Assembly: GCA_004431415.1 (NCBI GenBank)
Contig: QPMI01000170.1
Coordinates: 124,001-188,000, forward strand
Length of the DNA: 64,000 nt
Direction of reading: 5' to 3'
Origin: Cyanophora paradoxa
Lineage: Eukaryota; Glaucocystophyceae; Cyanophorales; Cyanophoraceae
Shown here: one piece after another, positions 43,827 to 54,464 of the stretch
How positions within the stretch are numbered: the stretch's first letter is position 1
Layout of the letters: each line of letters begins with the position of its first letter
Position numbers and translations under genes: made by a program
Notes under the pieces: model-generated
What the model was told of the DNA's origin: nothing
Databases searched by the model: none
The model's input: the letters and a program-made list of their open reading frames with translations, nothing else

Positions 43827-45627
43827 ATGAAGGTGGCCGACGGTGCGGGGATGCGAAAGCGGGCAATTGCAAAGGGCGCCAGCTGCCTCCACGAGAGCGC
43901 ATCCCGGGATTCAGCTCAAACCGAGTATGAGGCGAAGGACCTTGCCGCTCGAGCGTCGAGCTCAGCGTCGAACCCCTCCACCCGAGCGGCGCCGCACGTC
44001 CAGCGCGAAGAGGCGTTCGATGGCCTGCGAGGAGTGTGCGTGTTATGCCACGCTCGCGCGCGTCTGCTCGACTGCGCCCTGCCTGCCTCACTTGGGCGCT
44101 GCCTGCCTGCCTGCCTGCCTGACTGTGCCACTCGTCTATCGGTTTAACTCTTGGATCCTGCAGCGCGGTACTCTTGGTTGCATGGAGTCACACAAGCCCG
44201 TGGTTGATCAACTATTATCAGGTGCATGCGCATGCGTCGAGCGCAATCAAATCGCTACTAAGCCGGCCGGGCCCCCGTGCTGCTGACTTTCACTCTGTAG
44301 GGAATGCACGACCTCCGCTACTACGGCCTCTTCACGGTAAATTCTGATAGGGGAGGGGTCCGCTGCGGGCGAAGCTTTTAAGCCGAACATGTTGATATAT
44401 AGCGCCGGCGGCCGCCTTGATTGACGCCTGCCCAGTTTTTCGTACTCAGCATCTTTCTGCTTGTCAAGAAGTGTCTTCAACTCCCACGCTCGCTGGCGCT
44501 CTCCCTCTCTTGGTGGCTCCGATTCAGTCTCAAAAGATTTGCCCGCGTTCTGCCCCTTTACTACGCCATCATTTTCTGCATCTCTAAGAACGAGTTTCTC
44601 AACGAGAGCTTCTCCGGCCTTGTCGGTGGGCCTCTCCGACCCCTCCAAAATCTCTTTCCGACCCCGACCGGCCTGAGCCGCGGCGTCGCCCAGGCTGGAC
44701 GGAGGACTACTACCTCCTGCGTAAGCCTGTGCACGTTTTTTGGACGATCCCGATGGAGCTGGAGGCGTACCTCATCGTACCCCTAGCGGCCGTACCCGTG
44801 CAGCTCGCACCTCGCGCGGCGCCCCTCGTCTCCCTCGCTCTAGCCGCCGCCGGCTACGGCGCCTGGCAGCGGTACCCCCTCTCGACCTACCCAGACTGGT
44901 GCCTGCATCTGTCGTCCCCCGCGAGCCTCATCCTGCTCCTTATTGCCCGCGCAGGTATGCCCACATCTGGCCGTACAGCCCCGTGTTTCTGTGGGCCGCG
45001 TCAGCGGCGGTTCTAGGCAACTACCTGGCTCGAGGGCCCCTGGCCAAGCAGGGCCCGCAGGCGGGCCGGGTGGGCTGCATCGCGTGCGCCGTCGCCCGGT
45101 GGTTCATGGACCTGGCGTGCTTCGGCCTGGTGGTACTGGCGATTTGGACGAAGCACACCCTGGACCCGCAGCCCGACCGCCGCGTGGTCACTGCCGGTGA
45201 GCTACACTTCTCAGCACTAGACTCCATGTGCATCAGCTGAATTCGGCCAGGCCTTCTCATCGTAATGCTCGTTCTATGCCTTTCACTGAGCCCCGGCCTC
45301 CGCTTCTCCCGGCTACTCTCTTGGTCCCTCCTTGTCTTTCTGGGGAGGATCTCCTACACCTTCTACCTCCTTCACGTCGTTGCCCGGTGACTGCTTCCTT
45401 GTTCCCCCCCCCCCCCCCCCTTCCCCTCTCCTTCCAATCTGCCCGTCCTCATCGAAGCGCGCGCATGCAGGCACGTCGTCAACTATGGTTACTTTGCCTT
45501 TCTCACCAATAAGCAACCGGTGGAGTTCGCAATGCTGTACTTCCTGGTTTCGGGGGCCCTCGGCGCCCTCGCACACTTCCTCGTGGAATGGCCACTCACT
45601 CTCGTGACCAATTACCTCCTTCCCTAG
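43827..45627 (+). CDS. membrane acyltransferase-3 family protein
   Basis: Resembles OafA-type O-acyltransferases, which move acetyl or other acyl groups onto sugars or lipids. Features in order: REEAFDGLRGVCVLC (family LDGLRG motif; the catalytic His would be in the following helix but the splice is unclear), FFVLSIFLLVKKCLQLPRSL, FSLKRFARVLPLYYAIIFCI (family RRxxRILPLYY), VHVFWTIPMELEAYLIVPLA (family xWSLxxExxFYL), several membrane helices, FLGRISYTFYLLHVVAR (GxxSYxxYLLH) and the end FLVEWPLTLVTNYLLP. Start chosen at MKVADGAGMRKRAIAKGASC, in frame with the LDGLRG exon. An intron with 17 C lies between VVAR and the last exon. The region 44120-44300 is not resolved. Confidence 0.72.
44100..44120. 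repeat. (CTGC)n microsatellite
   Basis: About five tandem CTGC/GCCT units in the acyltransferase gene, probably in or next to an intron. Confidence 0.85.
45404..45420 (+). repeat. 17-nt poly-C tract in intron
   Basis: Sense-strand C run within the last intron of the acyltransferase gene, upstream of the acceptor before HVVNYGYFAFL. Confidence 0.85.
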
Positions 45628-46020
45628 CTATAGCCCAACAGGGCACGTGCATCAAAGTCGTAGCATCCCGATTGCCCTACTGTCCATCTCAGGCCCGGCA
45701 TCGCAGATCGAAGTAAGAGCCAACTTTACAGAGTAACACGTGCGGGAATGTACAGGGCTACGCTATAAATGTAGCGAGGGAACTCGCTGGTAGATCTACA
45801 ATAAGCAAATAGAAACGAAAGAATCTACAAGGACGCCTACCGGACGAAAGTCTATAGAAAGCCTAACGACACTCGGGTTGGGGCAAAATTTTGTACGTAG
45901 AAATGCGCATACCAAGCACAAGAGATGGCCGGCATTCGCCCCCGAGCAACATGCATCCAGCAGGCTACGGTCATGACCGACAGATCATCCCAGCCAGAGG
46001 AAGCGGTGTTGCCAAGGATG
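45628..46020. other. convergent gap acyltransferase / MAF1
   Basis: No coding signal. Lower GC than the flanks; presumed 3' UTRs of both genes. Confidence 0.5.
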
Positions 46021-47147
46021 CTAATCGTCCTGTGATCGCATCATTAGCGGGTGAAGCGAATACTGGATACGCGTTGGGCCCACCATCTCTTCGACGCTCA
46101 TATAGCCGCCCTCTTTCACGTCGTCGGCGCCGTCATCCTCGCTCATACGCTCGCCGTCCTCGTCCTCGGTCGACTCTTCGGCGTCCGAGTTCGGCGCAAG
46201 CTTGCTGCAAGTTCGAAACGCGCTATCAGCTATCTGAAAAGGACAAGAGAGCGCGCGGAACACTCGTGGATTGCTAGAAACACAACTAAGCCGCAGACGC
46301 CTCGCTGCGAGCGCGCGAACCTCTTGCTTGTGCAAGTGAAGAATATGACCTTCCTCTTCCGCTTGTTGTAGAAGAAGTAGTTGAAGGACCACCTGCGCGG
46401 ACCTGGTCAGGCACGCACGCGGGCATTCAAATCGGCACCTGCGCACAATTTGCCCTCGGAGAGCGGGTCCGAGTCGAGGTCCGGCAAGTAGCTGTATATA
46501 GAGCATTCGTCCGGCTGGATGACTTCAAAGATGGCCGCCCACAGGCGCTCACAAAGGCCGCTCCCATTGCGGTCAAAGGCCTCGGCCAGGCTCGCGTTCA
46601 CGTGGTTGATGACCATCCGGAGGTCAGGTTCCTTCGTGAATTGCTCCGGCTTGACATTCCTGCGCCCCGGTCAGCACGGCCGTTCCGCGCAAAAACTGGA
46701 GGGGCGGCCAACACGACGCACGAGAAGTCGTAGTCCGGGAAGCTCGCGTTCAGGGTCGCGATAAGGTTGATAAGAACCTTCCTGTGATTCAAGGGGTCAG
46801 TTTCGCAGCGCGCGGATGAGGAAGATTCGCACCGATTCGCGGCATCCGTGAGGCTGCCAAGCGGAGAAACCAGGAGAGGCTCCGGGCTCGTTGCCAGCTC
46901 GGATTCAATCTTCGATTCAATCTTCGCAGCGAGCTGCTTCTCTCCGCTGGCCTGTTTGCCTGCGGAGCGGTTCCAAATAAACGAGCAATCAGCACCGGGC
47001 TCCGGAACCGGCGGAACACGAGGGGCAGCAAGCTAAGAATCACGCACAACTGTACACTTCCAGCCGGCCAGTAAGCCTGCTGTCGACCAGGTTCGCCCGG
47101 AGCTCTGAGTTCAACGCCGAAAGCGTTGGGTCGTCAATCCACCTCAT
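46021..47147 (-). CDS. MAF1, repressor of RNA polymerase III
   Basis: Nutrient- and TOR-responsive nuclear repressor that binds Pol III/Brf1. Motifs in family order: MRWIDDPTLSALNSELRANL ... TGRLEVYSC, an interdomain linker rich in Ser/Glu (QLAAKIESKIESELATSPEP), VLINLIATLNASFPDYDFS, VKPEQFTKEPDLRMVINHVN, LWAAIFEVIQPDECSIYSYL, PDLDSDPLSEGKL, WSFNYFFYNKRKRKVIFFTC, and an acidic tail (DAEESTEDEDGERMSEDDGA). The three MAF1 signature boxes (PDYDFS, YSYxPDLDSDP, WSFNYFFYNK) are all present. Five exons or more; introns short. Confidence 0.93.
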
Positions 47148-47368
47148 GTTGGGTCCTTTTGCTGCTCACAACTCTATCCTGTCGATCATAAAAGCTGTGG
47201 GAGCTGGCGAGGCTGAGTTGCGGTTGTTGATTCTCTGACGATGGGGGGTACAGCCACTCTGGGTTCTTGGAGGCGCGCGCTGCCAGTCGAGGGTTGCAGG
47301 CTCGAGCTCCACACGCGTACGTACACGCTGCCCCAGCTGCAGTAGGATAGCTATATAACAACAACTTG
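47148..47368. other. short gap upstream of MAF1
   Basis: Holds the MAF1 promoter region and the 3' end of the F-box gene. A TATATAACAACAACTTGT repeat occurs twice at 47350-47390. Confidence 0.45.
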
Positions 47369-49509
47369 TTATATATAGCAACAACTTGTACGAAGTACTA
47401 TCAACAGAAAGCGGCTCGAGCTTCGACGCGCGCCGCTAGGCCTGCGCTCCCTCGGGTCCCCCGCCGCTCTCCGACGCCGCGTCTGGCCGAAGGAAGTGCA
47501 CCGCGGTGTCGGGCATGGCCTGCGCAGGTCATAGAGCTCAGGGGCGGGAAGCTGGGGCTGAAGCGCAGGGAGGGTCGAGGGCACGGCGCGGATGAGCTCC
47601 TGCTCGATGCGCGCGAGGCCCGTCGACCCGGCGCCGTCCAGAATGAGCTCCTGGCGGGCGGCGTGAGGCTCAGATGGGGAAAAGAGGCGGGTGTGCATGC
47701 GCCTGGAGGAAGGCGCCGAGCGCGTCAAATGCTTCGAGGCAGGCGGGGACGTCGAGCGGGCCCTCGAGCTTCAGGCGCCGCAGCGAGGGCACCTCCGCAG
47801 CCAGCCGCGCCAGCAGCGCGGGGGGCGCCCCCTGCCCCGCCCCCCGTCAGCACGCACGCCGGCGGGGACCGCGCCCGGGGGCGGGGGCGGGCCTGGGCGC
47901 CGGTCTCGAGGGAGAGCTCGCGGAGGCGGGCGAGGCCGCCGAGCGGGTGCTCGGCCAGCTGGGCGGCCCAGTCCGCCTCGGCGCCCCACGCGAGGAGGCG
48001 CAGGCACTGCGCGCCCGTCAGGCGGGGCGTCGGCCGGCGTCCAGAGCGCGGGCGGGCCTCGAGGTTCGCAAGGGAGGGGATGGCGGCAACTACCGAGTCG
48101 TGGTCCGGGCCCCCGTCGAACTGGATCTCCTGGGGGCGAGGTGAGGGCCGTGCCGGGGGCGGTTGCGCGACAGGCTCTGACCAGGCAGCGGAGGGTGGGG
48201 CGAAGGGCGGCGAGCGGGGCGGCGTCGAGTTGCACGTCGAGTGTGCAAAGACTGCGGCCCGTGCGTGCCGTGAGCCGGTCCCGCCCGCGGGCGTGCGGCG
48301 TCGGCCTGGCGGGGAGGGGCGTGGCGGGGAGGCACCTGAGCTTCTCGAGGCGGGTGAGGGAGTGCAGGAAGCGGAGGCTGCCGAAGGTGGCCCCCATGTC
48401 GAGGTCCCGCAGCGCCGTCAGCGCCTCCAGCGGCGCCACGTCCCACTCCCGCGCCGGCGGCCACACCGAGTCCCCGTCCTCCCCCCGGAAGAAGAACGCC
48501 TGCCGGCCTCTTATTGGGCGCGGCGGGGTGCGCGTGGTGGCAATCGAGCACCAGGCTCTCGAGGCGGGTCAGGGCGGCGACGGCCTGCACGGCGGGCCTG
48601 ATGGACTCGCCCTCCGCGGTGTAGGATGAGACGGTGAGCGCGGTGAGGTGCTCCGCGGCGCACGCCGAGAGCGCCCGCAGCTGCGCGCTGGAGAGGGAGA
48701 TATTGTCGAGCTGCAGCGTCCTGATCCGCGTGCTCTTGAGGAGCAGGGACAGGGCCGCTTGACACGCGGGGAAGATGAAGTGCAGAGAGAATTCATCGGA
48801 CACCTTGGCTTCTTTAGAAACGGAAAGATTCGGACGCATAATACGCAAAGCTAAAACACCTGCAGGGCCAGCGACTGGAGCGCCTCGAACTTCCTCAGGA
48901 GCGGAAGCGCGCCGACGGGGACTTCGTTGAGCAGTTCTCCCCGAAACTGCTCGACGTTAGTCAGTTGACGCACCTGCGGGACGCCACGCGCACCTCGATC
49001 CGCAGCTTCCGGAGCCCGCAGCGCAGCGGAGTCTTATACAGCGTGTGCACATCCTCGTACACGAGAGATGCGTCGGTGAGAAGCAGTGATCGTACGTTTT
49101 TCAAAGCTGAGGGCGGGGCCGCCGCCAGCGCCGCGATGTCGCTCGAGCTCGCCCGCTGGACCGCCAGCGACTCCCAGAGCGTCGGGTGCGTGAACCCGAC
49201 GCGGCGGAACCGCCTGCAGACCCGAGCCAGCCTCAGGACGCAAATAGGTTCCACCTCGCGCAGCGCCGGGACGTCTGGCCTCGCGCAGGGTCACGCGGGT
49301 GCTCTTAACGGCATGCGCAGCTAGTCGGGGCGCTGACCCGCTGGGGAAGGAAACTGCGGGCACGGCGGCGGTTCCAGCAGCTGCTCAGGCCGCCGCTCGG
49401 ACGCCATGCGGAGGATCAGGGCCATGAGGTCGTCCGGAACAGAGTCGAACGCGCCGGCAGGCTCGGCAACGCGGCCGAGCTTCCCACACACGACGCTGGA
49501 GCGCGGCAT
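47369..49509 (-). CDS. F-box/leucine-rich-repeat protein
   Basis: N-terminal F-box: AFDSVPDDLMALILRMASER, then VLRLARVCRRFRRVGFTHPT and LWESLAV after an intron, matching LPxDLLxxIL...LxRVCRxFRRLxxxPxLW. Leucine-rich repeats follow (ALKNVRSLLLTDASLVYEDV, TRIRTLQLDNISLSSAQLRA, LTALTVSSYTAEGESIRPAV, LTRLESLVLDCHHAH, LTALRDLDMGATFGSLRFLH, SLRRLKLEGPLDVPACLEAF). F-box/LRR proteins serve as substrate receptors of SCF ubiquitin ligases. Start at MPRSSVVCGKLGRV. The 3' end is uncertain: one candidate stop follows HAHPPLFPI near 47672, another frame continues to 47369 through QELILDGAGSTGLARIEQEL. Confidence 0.68.
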
Positions 49510-49861
49510 TGAGTCTGGAAGGCCAGCTGTGCTGGTGCGCTCGATGGCAGCCCAACTTCTCGTACCCACTACGCTGGCCGCCCGTACCCCCCACCACCAA
49601 AGACCCTTTATACGAAACCAGCAGACATGGCTCCGAACCCTTGTAAGCCTTGTAACCGCTACTCCGCCTCCACCACCTCCGCCTCCGTCATGTCCTCCTC
49701 CGCCGCCATCACAACCATGCAGCTCGCCGGACCATGCGTCGTCGGCCCGGGGGCGCCGTAACCCTACTAGATAGCAAGCTTCTAGCCTCGCGCGCTCCCG
49801 CGCGCAAGTTCCCTCCGGCCCGGCGGTCGCGCGGCCACCTGACACGACCACTTCCAAGAAC
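49510..49861. promoter_or_regulatory. divergent region F-box/LRR / AGC kinase
   Basis: 352 bp between outward-facing start codons, with a (CCNCCNCC)n stretch at 49668-49712 (CCTCCACCACCTCCGCCTCC type). No coding similarity. Confidence 0.3.
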
Positions 49862-51855
49862 ATGGTCGGAAAAGCAACGCCTCTTTCCTATGCGGGCAAC
49901 CGCGGCAGCCTCCTTGCTGCCGAGCTCGCGACCTTCGCTGTTTCGAATTCAATGGATCCGCGGCCGAATCCCGACCTCGAGGTCAGCGTCTCCAGCCCGC
50001 CGACTAGCCCCTGCGTTCGGGCAACCAGCTCTCCTCGTGCGCGCCTTGGGTTCTCCCCAGGCTGCGCTCGCGCGAACAGCAGCAGCGAGCGTATCCGCCT
50101 CCCTTCAGTGGCAGAGCTCTCGCCAGCCGCGGCCGTCGACTTCGCGGATACTTCTTCTTCCGATGAAAGCAGCGCTGACTCTGGCTCAGCTCCCAGCAGC
50201 GGCACGTCGACTCGGATTGACCCCACGTTCGCCCCTCCCGAGCCCGGGCACCGGCCCCGTCGTGTGCGCTCGACCGACTTCGAGGTCATCACACGTGCGT
50301 TTTTCCCCAGTTACCGTCTAACACTAAATTAACAGCCCGTTGATAGTGGGTTATAAATCTGGCCCTCCCTTAGGCGGAATAACAGCGAATGGGGCGGTGA
50401 TGTTGCGCCACCTAACCGTTGAGCTGTCACTTGCAGCCCTCGGGTCGGGAGGGTTCGGATCGGTATATCTTGGTGCACTGTTTCTCTCCCTTTTCCCTGG
50501 ACGTTCTTTTGGCTGCGTGAACTTACGAGATCTACTTTTTTAGTTCGGCACCGCGCCACCGGCGGCATCTACGCTCTGAAGGTCATGCGGAAGGATCAAT
50601 TGATTCAGCGGGAACAGGCACACTACGTGAAGGCGGAAAAGGAAATTCTTCTTGCCGCCGGCTCGCATCCCTTCATCGCCGATTTAAGCGCGTCGATGCA
50701 GTCCGCGACCCGCGTCTGTGCGCTCCTTGTCGAGTAATCCTTTGTCGGGTGGACCCCCTCACTCCTTTCCCAGACCTCGTCCTCAAGTTCTGCGCGGGCG
50801 GCGAGCTCTTCAATCGCCTCCGGACGGAGAAGATGCTGGCAGAAGACCAAGCGCGATTCTACGCGGCAGAAGTGAGCCGGCTGATTGTTTTTGAACGCGG
50901 CGCCCAGCTTAGAGCATCTGTGTCCCGTCAGGTTGCGCTGGCCATTTCCCATCTCCACTCCTTGGGCATCGTGCATCGCGATTTGAAGCCCGAGAACATT
51001 CTGCTGGATCGCGAGGGACACGTATGCGTGACGGACTTCGGCCTCGGCCGGCAGAACATCGACGAGGAGAGTGCCACGACCCTTGCTGGCACGGCGGAGT
51101 ACATGGCGCCGGTGGGCATCCTGTCGCCGGGGCTCGTTTGCTTCTGACCGTTTCGGGCGCGCAGGAGATCGTCGCGGGGGTCGGGTACGGTAGGGCAGTC
51201 GACTATTATTCGCTCGGCTGCCTCCTCTTCGAGATGCTCTGCGGCGACCCGCCGTTCCCTCGTGCGCCCCGCCGCCCCGCCAGCGCCAGCGCGACGAGGC
51301 TCACCGGGGGGGCGGGCAGGCCCCAAGAACGGGAACGTGAAGGAACTGCACAAGGCCATCCTGGGGAACAAGTTCAAGCTGCCGAGCTACCTCTCTAACG
51401 AGGCGCGCTCCCTCCTTAAGGGCCTCCTCCACAAGGACCCCGCCCAGCGCCTCGGCTCCAAGGCCGGCATCGAGGAGATCAAGAAGCACCGTGCGCCGGC
51501 CCCCTTTCGCTCGATCCCCCCCCTGCTGACCGGCGCGGCAGCCTTCTTCTTCCGCAAGATCAACTTCGAGAAGCTGTATGCGCGGCAGATCGTGCCGCCC
51601 TTCGTCCCGAGCTTCCCGGGGGGCGAGATGGACGTCTCCAACTTCGACCCGCGCGCCACGGCCGGCGGCCGCGCCGCCAGCGACATCTCGCGCCTCCTCG
51701 ACGCCGGTGCCCCCGCCGGCTCCGTGCCCGTCCCGGCCCCCGGGGGCGGCGAGGCGGACCACGAGGCGGCCTTCAAGGCCTTCTCGTGGTACGGGCCCTC
51801 CCTGCTCGCCTCCCTCGAGCTCGCCGCCGCCCGCCCCAGCCCCGGGGCCGCCTAG
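49862..51855 (+). CDS. AGC-family Ser/Thr protein kinase
   Basis: A Ser/Pro-rich N-terminal region of about 150 residues precedes a full kinase domain: glycine loop [15 protein letters not shown] lysine in [25 protein letters not shown] hinge, catalytic loop [20 protein letters not shown], activation segment AGTAEYMAP spliced to [20 protein letters not shown], and [11 protein letters not shown] typical of AGC kinases. The AGC tail is present: [20 protein letters not shown] and a C-terminal [12 protein letters not shown] that fits the FxxFS hydrophobic motif with its phosphorylatable Ser. Closest to the S6K/Akt/SGK group; no PH or C2 domain is visible, so S6K- or SGK-like is my best guess. Stop follows ARPSPGAA. 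Confidence 0.88.
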
Positions 51856-52725
51856 CCCCTCCCCTCTCCCGCCCCCGCGGCGCCCACGGCAGCCCTCCAG
51901 GCCCCCCCGGGCCCGGTCCCCCTTCGGCGCGCTCCCGTTTTGTCCTTTCGCCTCTCTCTCTAGATTTCGCGGGGCAGACAGTGCAGCTTCCCGCGCGTTT
52001 GCTTTCTCTGCAGCGCGGGGCAGAATGTGTAGCTTCCGCGCACGCAAGGGCTTTCCCTCTCAAGCTTTAGTACCTAGGGCAGGTAGACGATGCAGCAGCA
52101 CTCGCGCTGTACAGGCGTGCGCGTTTCACCACGCATATTGCTCACAACAGGTTTAATAATACTTCGCTGTATCTTGCCACAGTGCAGTCCTTTCATACCC
52201 TGAGGTGTGTGTGTGTGTGTGTCCTTGGCATGATTGCTTCGCCGCAGACTCCCAGTGTTCCGCTCTTGAGAACTCAAGAGCCCAGCTGATTTCGTACTTG
52301 CAAATCATATTTTTTAGAACTCAAGAGCGAATTTTTACTATGTAGCGCTATTGCAAGTTCTGCAAGCGGAGCTCCAACAATTGGACAGTTCGTTATCACT
52401 GAGAGTCATATGTAGAATTGAGTCATCGTATCGATTCGTATGTAGAACTCGGAATTGAGTCAGGTCAAGTAGTTCGCTATCTTATGTAGAATTGACAAGT
52501 CGTACACAAGGAGCGCAGGGCCGGGTGCCGGGGGCGAGTGAGTTGGGGGAGCAGTGGAAGTGACCCTACGGCTAATTGAACAGAGGGAGCTTCGGAGAGG
52601 CGAGGGGGAAAGGTGGAGAGAGGCACTTGGGCGGAATGGGCAAGAGGACGGGCAGGGACGGATTGCGGGGTTTGAGGCTCCGCAGGCAGGCCTCACTGAG
52701 TCACGAACCCTCTGCGGATCAGGAG
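51856..52725. other. convergent gap kinase / U5-40K
   Basis: 870 bp without a recognised gene. GC falls after about 52080. It contains a GT microsatellite and a repeated AACTCAAGAGC word (52270 and 52319) and TATGTAGAA(C/T)TG words (52409, 52440, 52484). These look like 3' UTR and spacer. Confidence 0.5.
52205..52222. repeat. (GT)9 microsatellite
   Basis: Perfect dinucleotide run in the convergent gap. Confidence 0.95.
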
Positions 52726-54361
52726 TCAGCGATGCGTAAGACCCGGGCTCGAGCGGCGGCTGGAGCGCGGACCGAGCTCGCCGAGGAAGATGTTCTTGTC
52801 CGAGCTGCAGGAGCCGATGATCGGCTCGTTCGGGTGGAAGTCCACCTCCTGCGGCCGGGTCGGCGCTCACGGGGGCGAGGCTAGGGGGAGGGGGGGCGAG
52901 GCCGCGCACGTTGACGCAGCCGGCGTGGCCGGGGAGCTTGTAGGTGATCTTGCGGGTGTTGGTGTCCCAGACGTACACGAAGCGGTCGCCGGAGCCAGCC
53001 GAGATCTTCGAGCCGTCCGGCGACCACGCGCACTTCAGCAGGTTCTTCTCGAACGTGTGCTGCACCCCGAAGAACGTCTTCACGCAGCGGTTCTCGGGCG
53101 CGAACGGTCGCAGGTCCCACATCCTGCGCGGGGCAGGGTCAGAAGGCGGGACGAGGCCGAGCGGGGGTACGGCGCGGGACCGCACCGCACACTGTTGTCC
53201 ATCGCGTTTGATAGCACGTGCGTTCCGTCCGGGCTCAACCGCAGGGAAGTGATCTGCCCGCGGTGGGTCAGCTGGGCACCTTAGCTGGGGCCGCTGGGAC
53301 CGCGCACGGTGTCTGTGTGGCCCGCGAGCTTCATCACAACCTCACCCTTCCGCAAGTCCCAGATCTGTGGCGGCACCGGATTAAGGGCGGGCGGGGTCCG
53401 GGGGAGGGGAGGTGGGGGCGGGGCACACGCGAATGTCGTTGTCGAGGCCGCCTGTGAGAACCTGTGTGGAGTGCTCCGTGAACGCGACTGTGCAGATCGC
53501 GTACTTGTGCTTCAGGATCTGCTGCGAGCCCCTGACGCGCACATCCCAGACCTGCGGGGGTGGGGGGGGGGGGGGGGGGGGGAGCGTTCGGTCGAGGCGC
53601 CCGGCGGCGGTGGGGAGGGGCGTCGTGCGCACGCGCGCGGTAGTATCATCGGAGCCAGAGACCACAAGCGGCGGGCCCTTGACCGCGGGGCAGCACGCAT
53701 TCACGTAGCTGGTGTGCTCGTGCATCTTCTTCACACGCGCGCCCGTCTCAGCGTCCCACAGCATGACCGTCTTATCCGCCGAGGAGGAGAGGATCTTGCT
53801 GCGCGCAGGCGCAGGTGCGCTCGTCAGCGCTCTCAGCTGCGCAAGCAGGGCATCTCGCGAACCTGCCGTCGTAAGACCAGTGGACGTCAAGCACGGCCGA
53901 GCTGTGGCCGCGGATTACATTGTAGTTCTTGCAGTCCTCATACACGTTCCAGAGATCTGTGGGATGGCGCCCCCGGCTTGAGGCGGCTGGCGAATGGGCC
54001 TGCGGCGGCACGGCGCACAGACTGTCTTGTCGAAGGACGCTGACGCTAGATGCTTGCCGTTCGGGCTGAACTTCATCGAAAACACCTCGCCCTGCGTTTC
54101 GGGCATGCCGCTTACACTTCCGCGCGGCGAGGTCGAGGCACTGGCACCTTGTGCCCGGTGAGCAGCATGATGGGCGCTTGGAGGTTCGATGTTCGCTTGA
54201 CGCCCTGCCGATGCAAGCATCGAACGGAGGGCGCGGAGCTGCCGCGGGGTGCGCACGGCGGGGATGAGTGCGCCATCGGTCTTCTGCTTCTTGATAATGG
54301 CCCCCGCGTTGGGCTCGTCATCGACCTTCCGTTTGACGATCAGGGCCCCTGCGTCCGCCAT
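52726..54361 (-). CDS. U5 snRNP 40-kDa WD40 protein (SNRNP40)
   Basis: WD40 propeller component of the U5 snRNP. N-terminal leader MADAGALIVKRKVDDEPNAG, then repeats with GEVFSMKFSPNGKHLASASF DKTV, LWNVYEDCKNYNVIRGHSSA, ILSSSADKTVMLWDAETGAR, PLVVSGSDDTTAR, QVWDVRVRGSQQILKHKYAI, QVLTGGLDNDIRV, and the diagnostic MWDLRPFAPENRCVKTFFGV ... FEKNLLKCAWSPDGSKISAG and VYVWDTNTRKITYKLPGHAG. The last exon reads VDFHPNEPIIGSCSSDKNIF. The RPFAPxxRCVK...FEKNLLxCxWSPDGSKIxAG block is specific to this family among WD40 proteins. Each repeat is roughly one exon. One intron carries 21 C on the sense strand. Confidence 0.92.
53562..53582 (-). repeat. 21-nt poly-C tract (sense strand) in intron
   Basis: Pure G on the plus strand, C on the coding strand, just upstream of the exon beginning QVWDVRVRG in the U5-40K gene. 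Confidence 0.88.
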
Positions 54362-54464
54362 CTTTCGCCGCAGTGGTCCTGGTCGACCAGGGTACTACCC
54401 GTTTACTAGCCAAACCAGTACCCAAGACGAGAATAGCACATCAACTGCGTGGGCCGCTAGCAAG
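54362..54464. promoter_or_regulatory. 103-bp divergent promoter region U5-40K / PACRG
   Basis: The start codons of a splicing factor gene and a ciliary gene are separated by 103 bp and point outward, so the core promoters must be shared or overlapping. No TATA box seen. Confidence 0.4.

Noticed and set aside
52200-52225. GT repeat as a telomeric or CRISPR-like repeat
   Set aside because: A simple (GT)9 microsatellite; no telomere unit or spaced repeat array was found.
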